Origin: CADEEN01 sp031389585
Lineage (GTDB): Bacteria > Pseudomonadota > Gammaproteobacteria > Burkholderiales > Burkholderiaceae_C
Reading direction: 5' to 3'
Length of the DNA stretch: 7,803 nt
Assembly (NCBI GenBank): GCA_031389585.1
Contig: JANMSS010000075.1
Coordinates: forward strand, 1 to 7,803
The translations under genes were made by a program, and so were the position numbers. Shown here in pieces: positions 1-6,116 of the stretch. The notes under the pieces were generated by a model. The model made no database searches. It had not been told where the DNA came from and worked only from the letters and a program-made list of their open reading frames with translations. Each line of letters starts with the position of its first letter. Positions within the stretch are counted from its first letter, which is position 1.

Positions 1-2439
1 GTGATCGGCGACGCGGGGGTCGGCAAGTCGCGCCTGGTCCATGAGGCGATCGAGCGCACCGGCAGCAACGTGCGTGTCTTGCGCGGGCGTTGCCTGCCCT
101 ATGGCGACGGCATCACGTTCTGGCCCCTGGTCGAGATCGTCGGTGCCGCTGCCGGTATCGATGCCAACGACACGCCCGACGAAGCCCAGGCGCGCGTGCT
201 CGCGCTCACTGGCGACGCCGATGTGACAGCGCGGCTGGCCTCGGCCATCGGCCTGTCGGCCACCACGTTCCCGATGCACGAGCTGTACTGGGCGGCGCGG
301 CGCTTCCTGCAAGGGCTGGCAATGCAGCAGCCTGTGGTGGCCTTGATCGACGACATCCACTGGGCCGAGCCTGCGTTCCTGGAACTGATCGAGCATGTGC
401 TCGACGCCTCGACAGACGCGCCGATCCTGCTGCTGGCCACGGCCCGCCACGAACTGATCGAGGAACGCCCAACCTGGCCCGACCGCCCCAACGCGGCGCG
501 CCTGGTGCTGCGCCCGCTCAGCGATGCCGCTGCGGCACAAGTGGTGGCCCACCTGCTCGGCGGCGCGGCGTTATCACGGTCGGTGGTCGCTCGTATCGTC
601 GCGGCCGCTGAAGGCAACCCGCTGTACGTCGAGCAGATGCTGTCGATGTTGATCGACAGCCGGGCCGTGCAGCACGACGACGAAGAGTCGGGGCTGGCGG
701 GCATGGCGGGGATGGCAGGTGCCGACGAGATTGCGGTGCCGCCGACCATCCGCGCGCTGCTGGAAGCGCGCCTGGACCGCCTGGGCCGCGAAGAGCGTGC
801 CACCGTCGAGCCGGCGGCGGTGGTGGGGCTGGAATTTCCACAGGCAGCCGTCGAGTCGCTGGCCCCTGCCATGCTGCAAGCGGCGGTGCCGAAACATCTG
901 GGGTCACTGAGCCAGAAGCATTTCATCCAGGCCGCTGTGTCGCTTGACGCCGACGCCGACGCGAGATTCCGCTTTCACCACCATCTGGTTCGCGAAACCG
1001 TTTACAACGGCCTGCTCAAGCGTGCCCGCGCCACGCTGCACATCGAGTTCGTGCGTTGGCAGGACCGGCTCAACGCCGAGAGCGACCGCGGGCTGGCGTT
1101 CGAAGAGATCCTCGGCTACCACCTTGAGCAGGCGCACCGCTACCTGTCCGAGCTTGGGCCGCTGGATGAGCAGGGCGTTGCGATCGGCATCGATGGCGGC
1201 GGGCGCCTGGCCAATGCCGGCCGGCGCGCCACGGCCCGCGGCGACCTGCATGCGGCCGCCAACCTGTTTCGCCGCGCCGTCGCCCTGCTGCCCGTCGAAA
1301 AGCCGAGCCGGCTGCCCTTGCTGCCCGAACTGGCCGAGGTGCTGATGGAGTTGGGCGATTTCGAGCCCGCGCGCACGCTGCTGGCCGAAGCCACGACCGA
1401 AGCCGAGCGCTGCGGGCGCCCGCGCGTCAAGGCGGCGGCGCAACTGGTGCGGCTGCTGGTGCGCCTGCACAGCGGCGAGCCCGGCAACTGGAGCGAAGAA
1501 ACCCTGCGCCTGCCCGACACCACGATCCCGATGCTGCAAGTCGAAGACGCGCACGACGAGCTGGCCAAGGCCTGGCGGCTGATCGCGATGACCCACCAGA
1601 TCGCCGGCCGGCTGGAGCAGGCCGGCGCGGCCATCGCCAAGGTCATCGACCACGCGCGCCGGGCTGGCAACCAGCGACTGGTGGCGCGCAGTGGCGTCGG
1701 CCTGGCGCTGAATGCTCTGTACGGGCCAACCCCCGCCGTGCAAGCCATCGCGCAGTGCGAGCGCATCCTGGCCGACGGCTTGGTGGACCGCCAAAGCGAA
1801 AGCCTGATCCAGTGCAAGCTGGCGCAGCTGTACGCCATGACGGGCGACTTTGCCGCGGCGCGATCGCTGGTGCGCCAGGGCCGCGCCGTGCTGCGCGAAC
1901 TCGGCCAGGGCGTGCATGCCGCATCGACGGCACTGGATCTGGCCGTCGTCGAGTGGCTGGCCGGGGACCTGCAAGGCGCCGAGCGCGAGGTGCGGGCCGA
2001 CTACCTGTTCCTGGAGCGCCAGGGCGAGACCTTCTTTCTGTCAACCATGGCCTCGCTGCTGGCGCGCCTGGTGCGCGAGCAGGGCCGCGACGACGAAGCC
2101 CTGGCCCTGACCCGCGCCGCCGAGGCCGCTGCTGCCGAAGACGATGTCGATGCCCACGTGTTGTGGCGCTCGACGCGGGCGCCGATCCTGGCCCGCCGCG
2201 GCGCGCTGGCCGAGGCGCAGGCATTGGCGCAGGCCGCGCTGGCCTTGGCGCGCCAGACCGAAGTACCGGTGCTGCTGGCCGACACCCTGACCGAGCTGGC
2301 TGCGGTGGCCAGCCTCGCCGGGGCCGGCGACGACGCCGCGCGCGCCTTGAGCGAAGCCCTGGCGCTCTACACGGCCAAGGGCGACGCGGTGTCGGCGGCC
2401 CGCGTCGCGGCGCAGGCCGCGCGACTGCAGGCGCGCTGA
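1..2439 (+). CDS. Cyclase-type signalling ATPase with P-loop and TPR-like repeats (5' partial)
   Basis: The reading frame is open from the first base, and the Walker A motif (GDAGVGKS) falls at visible residues 3-10, so the true N-terminus is outside the window; the GTG at position 1 is an internal valine. Visible order: Walker A; a GRCLPYGDGITFWPL block (residues 29-43) typical of ATPases fused to class III adenylate/guanylate cyclases; Walker B with LIDDIHW (115-121, Asp117/Asp118); a GNPLYVEQ block (205-212); a winged-helix-like segment ending in FRFHHHLVRETVY (323-335); then, from about 400 to the end, Ala/Leu-rich helical pairs like TPR repeats (for example 404-430, 441-468, 525-550). 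A short Gly/Met/Ala linker lies at 231-241. Family knowledge: such proteins usually carry a cyclase or transcription-regulator domain N-terminally and use the ATPase/TPR part for sensing or protein contacts. Cyclase activity cannot be seen here; a LuxR- or BTAD-type regulator is the alternative. It ends 13 bp from a convergent gene. Confidence 0.85.
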   Translation: MIGDAGVGKSRLVHEAIERTGSNVRVLRGRCLPYGDGITFWPLVEIVGAAAGIDANDTPDEAQARVLALTGDADVTARLASAIGLSATTFPMHELYWAARRFLQGLAMQQPVVALIDDIHWAEPAFLELIEHVLDASTDAPILLLATARHELIEERPTWPDRPNAARLVLRPLSDAAAAQVVAHLLGGAALSRSVVARIVAAAEGNPLYVEQMLSMLIDSRAVQHDDEESGLAGMAGMAGADEIAVPPTIRALLEARLDRLGREERATVEPAAVVGLEFPQAAVESLAPAMLQAAVPKHLGSLSQKHFIQAAVSLDADADARFRFHHHLVRETVYNGLLKRARATLHIEFVRWQDRLNAESDRGLAFEEILGYHLEQAHRYLSELGPLDEQGVAIGIDGGGRLANAGRRATARGDLHAAANLFRRAVALLPVEKPSRLPLLPELAEVLMELGDFEPARTLLAEATTEAERCGRPRVKAAAQLVRLLVRLHSGEPGNWSEETLRLPDTTIPMLQVEDAHDELAKAWRLIAMTHQIAGRLEQAGAAIAKVIDHARRAGNQRLVARSGVGLALNALYGPTPAVQAIAQCERILADGLVDRQSESLIQCKLAQLYAMTGDFAAARSLVRQGRAVLRELGQGVHAASTALDLAVVEWLAGDLQGAEREVRADYLFLERQGETFFLSTMASLLARLVREQGRDDEALALTRAAEAAAAEDDVDAHVLWRSTRAPILARRGALAEAQALAQAALALARQTEVPVLLADTLTELAAVASLAGAGDDAARALSEALALYTAKGDAVSAARVAAQAARLQAR

Positions 2440-2452
2440 CCGCCGCGCCCGC

Positions 2453-3547
2453 TCACCACGACATGCGGCCGTTCTCGAGCGCGCGAACGACGAATTCCCA
2501 GTCGCCGAGCCATTCGAGCGTGGGCGCGTCGGCGCTGCCGTATTGCCGGCGCGAGACGATGCAGCGCCGCTCGGTGCCGACGGGCAGGCCGGTGACGGCG
2601 TCGCAGGCATTGATCGGTACCGGCGAGCCCACCGGCAGCCAGCCCAGGCTGGCGTCGAAGGTCTCGGCCTGGTAGTACAGCATCGCGTTGGCGATGTCGG
2701 GGAAGATGGCGCCGCCCCACTTGTCGAAGCGCTTCACGAGGGTCGAGACATCGCGGCGCAGCTTGACTTCGAGGTAGGCGAACTGGCCGGGAATGCGCAG
2801 CGCGCTCTCGACACAGAGGTTGTAGTCGGCGCTGCACGACTGCGCGCTGACCGACTCGACCACCTCGGCCAGGGCCGCGCGCGGCACCGACACCGTGGTG
2901 GTCCACTGGTCGAGCTTGGTGGCCACGCCGCTGCCGGTGAAGAAGGAGCCGCCGCCAGTCGGCACGTAGGTCTTCACCTCCAGGGACGTCGGCGTGCCCA
3001 GCGTGGTGATCGTGGTACCGACATCGGTGCCGTCGCCATGGCTTGCGCCACTGCTGTCCTTGCTGCCCTCGGCATAGAAGCCCTGCCAACTCAACTCGAT
3101 GATCGCGCCAGCCGCAGGCGACCTGAAGAGCAGGGTGATCGGCGTCGTGGCCGTCGTACCGCCACGGCTGCGCAGGGTCCCGAGCTCGCAATTGATCGCG
3201 CTCGGATTGCCCGCGACAGGCAGGCATGACGCGCCGATGGCCTCGGCAAAGGGCGCCGTCGCCCCTGCCAGGGGGATGTAGGCGCCAGGCACCAGGGGGT
3301 TCGGCACCTTGACCACGGTGTGGGCGATGAAGCGAACATGGTTCAGCGTGTTCTTGCTGTTGTTGACGATGCGCAGCTCATAGCCGGCAAAAAACACGCT
3401 CGGCGGCGTGTCCGTCGGCCGGCTCACGGTGACGATGCCTGGCACCGCGACAACGCTGGTGTCGACCAGCGGATCGGCAGCCCGTGCGGGCGCGGCCCAG
3501 CCGAGCAATGCAATGACGCACAGGGAGATTGGGACGATCGGTGACAT
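2453..3547 (-). CDS. Secreted protein of unknown function, beta-rich, with three Cys pairs
   Basis: I do not recognise a named family. The 364-residue product starts with a clear Sec signal peptide: hydrophobic core at about residues 4-19 and an AxA site (ARA, 21-23), so cleavage probably follows Ala23. The mature part is rich in Thr, Val, Gly and alternating hydrophobics, which suggests beta-sandwich folds. The stretch at about 55-155, with YELRIVNNS and later CELGTL, resembles DUF11-like surface domains, but only loosely. The six mature cysteines form three close pairs (108/120, 238/245, 315/329), fitting disulfides in the periplasm or outside the cell. No lipobox, membrane anchor, LPXTG or PEP-CTERM tail is seen; the protein ends at Trp364. 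The ATG at 3547 is chosen because the signal peptide begins there and GAAGGA lies 4 bases upstream (3552-3557). It is convergent with the ATPase gene and divergent from the cyclic-nucleotide receptor gene. Confidence 0.82.
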   Translation of the reverse strand: MSPIVPISLCVIALLGWAAPARAADPLVDTSVVAVPGIVTVSRPTDTPPSVFFAGYELRIVNNSKNTLNHVRFIAHTVVKVPNPLVPGAYIPLAGATAPFAEAIGASCLPVAGNPSAINCELGTLRSRGGTTATTPITLLFRSPAAGAIIELSWQGFYAEGSKDSSGASHGDGTDVGTTITTLGTPTSLEVKTYVPTGGGSFFTGSGVATKLDQWTTTVSVPRAALAEVVESVSAQSCSADYNLCVESALRIPGQFAYLEVKLRRDVSTLVKRFDKWGGAIFPDIANAMLYYQAETFDASLGWLPVGSPVPINACDAVTGLPVGTERRCIVSRRQYGSADAPTLEWLGDWEFVVRALENGRMSW

Positions 3548-3599
3548 GTATTCCTTCGTGGGCTCTGGCGAGCAGGGGGCCGTCCCAGCGCCATGCGTC

Positions 3600-3632
3600 G
3601 GGCCGGGTTGAGGGGGTTTTTGTAACCGGGGG
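3600..3632 (+). other. G-tract cluster, possible G-quadruplex
   Basis: Four G-runs follow closely on the plus strand: G3 (3600-3602), G3 (3605-3607), G5 (3612-3616) and G5 (3628-3632), with spacers of 2, 4 and 11 bases. A fifth G5 lies at 3575-3579. GGGGGTT occurs twice, 16 bp apart. The cluster lies in the predicted leader of the secreted-protein gene, on the template strand. The third loop is long, so folding is uncertain. Confidence 0.25.
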
Positions 3633-3660
3633 TTCTATCCGCCAGCGGCGCTTTCGTCAA
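3632..3660 (-). promoter_or_regulatory. Predicted sigma70 promoter of the secreted-protein gene
   Basis: On the minus strand a -35 box TTGACG (3660-3655, 5 of 6 to consensus) is followed after exactly 17 bases by TAGAAC (3637-3632, 4 of 6). Transcription would start near 3625, giving an untranslated leader of about 78 bases before the ATG at 3547. This is the best sigma70-like match I found in the window, in otherwise GC-rich DNA. Prediction from sequence only. Confidence 0.5.
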
Positions 3661-3676
3661 TCCCCGATGCGGGGAT
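3660..3676. promoter_or_regulatory. Palindrome abutting the -35 box, candidate operator
   Basis: ATCCCCG-ATG-CGGGGAT has perfect 7-bp arms around a 3-base centre. Its edge touches the predicted -35 box of the secreted-protein gene, and its centre (3668) lies about 43 bases upstream of the predicted transcription start. No T-run follows on either strand, so an intrinsic terminator is unlikely; a regulator binding site fits better. The regulator is unknown. Confidence 0.35.
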
Positions 3677-3775
3677 CCGATGATTTCCTAGCCGGTTCCA
3701 GCACCACAAGCGGGGCGGGCTCCCGGCGATACTCGCCGCCGTGCGGACATCCGCGCCTGGCCAAAGGATCGTCGA

Positions 3776-4423
3776 ATGAGCTCGATAGGCTATGTGTTCG
3801 GTTTCATCGGCGCAGCCCTGATGGTGGCCAGCTACATGATGAAGAACATGCTGCCGCTGCGCATGGTGGCGCTGGCGGCCAATGTGTTTCTCGTCGTCTA
3901 CGCGGTGCAGGGCGGGTCGTGGCCGACGGTCGTGCTGTACGTGGCGATGATCCCGATCAACGTGAAGAAGGTGCTCCAGATCAAGACGCTGATCCGCGCC
4001 ATCGAGAACGCCAAGGCCGACACGCCGATCAGCGAGTGGCTGCTGCCGCACATGACGCGGCGCCAGGCCAAGGCCGGCCAGACGCTGTGGAACAAGGGCG
4101 ACAAGGCCACCGAGATGCTCTACGTGGAGAGCGGCCGGCTGAACATGATCGAGTACGACGAGTCGATCGGCGCCGGGGCGATCCTCGGCGAGATCGGCCT
4201 GTTCGCACCCGACAATCGACGCACGCGCACGGTGGTCTGCGAAACCGACTGCACGCTGTACGGCCTGTCGGCCGACGCCATGGCCCAGCTCTACTACCAG
4301 AACCCCAAGCTGGGTTTTCATGTCATGCGCATGATCGTGGCCCGCCTGATGCACGACACCGACTTGGCGCACCAGCGGCGCGACTCGCGCGCGCACATCG
4401 AGGCTGCGGCGCCGGCGGGCTGA
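3776..4423 (+). CDS. Three-helix membrane protein with cyclic-nucleotide-binding domain
   Basis: The 215-residue product has three hydrophobic segments (about 4-22, 28-46 and 49-66) followed by a soluble domain (about 85-200) of the CRP/cNMP-binding type. The phosphate-binding cassette is visible as GEIGLF (138-143) followed by RRT (148-150); Arg149 is the likely ligand to the cyclic phosphate. GDKATEMLYVESGRL (108-122) matches the conserved first part of the fold. No helix-turn-helix follows the domain, so it is not a CRP-like transcription factor. The membrane part resembles YgjV or half-PQ-loop units, and the overall plan resembles Popeye-type cAMP receptors. Probable role: a membrane-bound sensor of cAMP or a related nucleotide; output unknown. 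The ATG at 3776 has AAAGGA 7 bases upstream (3763-3768). It is convergent with htpX (19 bp apart) and close to a cyclase-type ATPase gene. The fold is certain enough; ligand and function are inferred. Confidence 0.85.
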   Translation: MSSIGYVFGFIGAALMVASYMMKNMLPLRMVALAANVFLVVYAVQGGSWPTVVLYVAMIPINVKKVLQIKTLIRAIENAKADTPISEWLLPHMTRRQAKAGQTLWNKGDKATEMLYVESGRLNMIEYDESIGAGAILGEIGLFAPDNRRTRTVVCETDCTLYGLSADAMAQLYYQNPKLGFHVMRMIVARLMHDTDLAHQRRDSRAHIEAAAPAG

Positions 4424-4431
4424 ACCCGCCG
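4413..4431. terminator. GC-rich hairpin over the receptor gene's stop codon
   Basis: CGGCGGG (4413-4419), loop CTGAA, CCCGCCG (4425-4431) forms a perfect 7-bp GC stem that includes the TGA stop in its loop. It sits between two convergent genes (the receptor gene and htpX), where a two-way terminator would be useful. No U-tract follows on either strand, so it may only slow polymerase or protect the 3' end. Confidence 0.3.
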
Positions 4432-4442
4432 CGGCGCCCGGC

Positions 4443-5318
4443 TCAGCGGCCCGGCTGCTGCAACGCGGCGATTCGCTGCTCGATCGGCGGATGGCTGGAG
4501 AACAGCGCCATCAAGCCGCTCGGCGCGCCCGCGATGCCCATGGCCTGAATCGTCTTTGGCAACTCGCCTGCCGGCAGGCCGCCCAGGCGCGCCAGCGCGT
4601 TCATCATCGGGCGCGGGTTTCCCATCATGTCGGCGGCGCCGCGGTCGGCACGGAACTCGCGCTGGCGCGAGAACCAGGCCACGATGATCGCGGCCAGCAC
4701 GCCCAGCAGGATGTCGAGCACGATGGTGGTGACGTAATAGCCAATGCCGGGACCGCGGTCGTTCTTCAGGATCACGCGGTCGACGAAGTACCCGATCACG
4801 CGCGACAGGAACACCACGAAGGTGTTCATCACGCCCTGGATCAAGGTCATCGTCACCATGTCGCCGTTGGCCACGTGCGAAATCTCGTGGCCGATCACGG
4901 CTTCGACCTCTTCGCGGTTCATGCCCTGCAGCAAGCCGCTGGACACCGCCACCAGCGCCGAGTTCTTGAACGCGCCGGTGGCAAAAGCGTTGGGCGCGCC
5001 CTCGAAGATCGCCACTTCGGGCATCCGGATGCCGGCCTGGTCGGAGAATCGCTTGACGGTGGTGACGATCCACTGATGGGTGGCGTCGGGCGAATCGTTG
5101 ATGACCTGCGCGCCGGTGCTCCACTTGGCCACGGGCTTGCTGATCAGCAGCGAGATGAAGGCGCCGCCAAAACCCATCAGCGCGGCGAAGCCCAGCAGCG
5201 CGCTCAGGTCCAGCCCGTTGGCCGTGAGGTATCGGTTGACGCCCAGCAGGCTGGCAGCGACGCCGAGCACCAGCATCACGGCCAGATTGGTGAAGATGAA
5301 CAGAAAGACGCGCTTCAT
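4443..5318 (-). CDS. htpX: HtpX, membrane-bound zinc metalloprotease (M48 family)
   Basis: The 291-residue product matches HtpX in length and layout. HtpX is an inner-membrane protease with its active site facing the cytoplasm; it degrades misfolded membrane proteins alongside FtsH. Hydrophobic helices lie at about 4-24, 38-60, 157-180 and 194-216. The zinc motif HEISH is at 144-148 (His144 and His148 bind zinc, Glu145 is the catalytic base), and the third ligand is probably Glu221 in the REFRADRGA block (220-228). The NAFATGAF block (110-117) and the C-terminal SHPPIEQRI block (275-283) are typical of the family. The start at 5318 gives the usual MKR plus first helix; the ribosome site is weak (GGGA, 5324-5327). 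It lies 39 bp downstream of the NYN gene on the same strand and is probably co-transcribed with it. All catalytic residues are present. Confidence 0.96.
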   Translation of the reverse strand: MKRVFLFIFTNLAVMLVLGVAASLLGVNRYLTANGLDLSALLGFAALMGFGGAFISLLISKPVAKWSTGAQVINDSPDATHQWIVTTVKRFSDQAGIRMPEVAIFEGAPNAFATGAFKNSALVAVSSGLLQGMNREEVEAVIGHEISHVANGDMVTMTLIQGVMNTFVVFLSRVIGYFVDRVILKNDRGPGIGYYVTTIVLDILLGVLAAIIVAWFSRQREFRADRGAADMMGNPRPMMNALARLGGLPAGELPKTIQAMGIAGAPSGLMALFSSHPPIEQRIAALQQPGR

Positions 5319-5357
5319 GGTGATCCCGCAGGAAGGTGGAGGTCGACGGCGCGCATA

Positions 5358-6116
5358 TTAGGGCGTGCCGGCGCGCTTCAAGGCCAGCGCCAGTGCCTTC
5401 ACATGGTTGGGCTGCTTGGCCGGCTGCAAGGCGAACAGTTCGGGGAACTGACCGAACAACTTGGTCGATGAGCCGCTGCGGCTGAGCAGGCCGGCTTCGC
5501 GCAGGGCTTCTGCGGCCACGCGCAGTTCGACTGTTTCGCCACGCCACAGCGCCGGCAGCACGTCAAGGATCGCCAGCGCCTTGTCGGGCAACGGCACGAC
5601 CGCCGCTGCCGTCTTGCGCTGCGGGGCGCGCTTGGCCGGCACTTTGGCCGCTGCCTTGGCGGCCGGCTTGGCCGCCGGCGCTGCCACGCGTGCCTTGCGG
5701 TGCGCGAGCACCTCGTAGTCATCGTAGACACCCTTCGTCTCGTCGCCGGTCTTGCCCTGCTGGCCGATGCCCACGACGCGGCAGCCCTTCTCGCGCAGCC
5801 GCGCCACCAGCGGCGCGAAGTCCGAATCCGACGAGGCGATCACCATGACATCGGGCCGCTCGGCGATGGCCAGGCTGATGGCGTCGACGGCCAGTGCAAT
5901 GTCGGTCGAGTTCTTGCCCGCCGCCAGGTTGACCATCGGGCGAATCGACAGACGCTTGAAGAGCTGTTGGTGCTGCACCGCCGACTCCGCGGTGCAATAG
6001 GCGCGCCGCACGTGCGGGCCGCCCCAGTGCGTGCCGACCCAGGCGACGGCCTGCTCGATGACATCGATCGACACGTTGTCGGCGTCGATCAGCAGCATCA
6101 CTCGGGCAACGGTCAT
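5358..6116 (-). CDS. NYN-domain putative ribonuclease with OST-HTH-like C-terminus
   Basis: The 252-residue protein has an N-terminal NYN (PIN-like, LabA/DUF88) domain at about 1-138. Acidic metal-binding positions are visible: IDADN (10-14, Asp11 and Asp13), STDIALAVD (70-78, Asp72 and Asp78) and SSDSDF (95-100, Asp97 and Asp99). A low-complexity Ala/Lys/Pro linker (about 141-172) follows, positively charged and like histone H1 tails. The rest (about 178-232) looks like an OST-HTH/LOTUS winged helix, with LLSRSGSSTKLFGQFPELF at 210-228. Family knowledge: NYN domains are metal-dependent RNases and OST-HTH domains bind RNA, so RNA cleavage or turnover is likely; the substrate is unknown. The frame is open 79 codons further upstream into pyrC, but the ATG at 6116 is preferred: it starts the conserved domain, overlaps the pyrC stop as ATGA, and has GGAG 6 bases upstream. 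Confidence 0.88.
   Translation of the reverse strand: MTVARVMLLIDADNVSIDVIEQAVAWVGTHWGGPHVRRAYCTAESAVQHQQLFKRLSIRPMVNLAAGKNSTDIALAVDAISLAIAERPDVMVIASSDSDFAPLVARLREKGCRVVGIGQQGKTGDETKGVYDDYEVLAHRKARVAAPAAKPAAKAAAKVPAKRAPQRKTAAAVVPLPDKALAILDVLPALWRGETVELRVAAEALREAGLLSRSGSSTKLFGQFPELFALQPAKQPNHVKALALALKRAGTP

Noticed and set aside
1..3. GTG at the first base as the start of the ATPase gene
   Set aside because: It is only two codons before the P-loop, inside the expected first beta strand of the ATPase domain; the gene is cut by the window edge.
691..723. GGC-ATG-GCG tandem repeat in the ATPase gene
   Set aside because: Only about two short imperfect copies in a flexible linker; too little to call a repeat element.
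904..1974. A 356-codon open frame on the minus strand inside the ATPase gene
   Set aside because: It is antisense to a gene with clear motifs and has no recognisable domain; long antisense frames are expected at this GC content.
3615..3627. GGTT-TTTGT-AACC hairpin and T5 run as a terminator
   Set aside because: The stem is only four base pairs and the T run lies in the loop rather than after a stem.
3529..4548. A 339-codon plus-strand frame across the cNMP receptor gene
   Set aside because: It is Arg/Gly/Ala-rich frame-shadow sequence, while the other frame encodes a real membrane and cNMP domain.
4318..5547. Long open frames on both strands over htpX
   Set aside because: They are Arg/His/Gln/Ala-rich shadow translations with no domain; htpX itself has complete catalytic motifs.
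5600..5695. Repetitive GCC/GGC-rich stretch as a DNA repeat or CRISPR-like array
   Set aside because: It encodes the Ala/Lys/Pro linker of the NYN protein; the units are irregular codon-level repeats without spacers.
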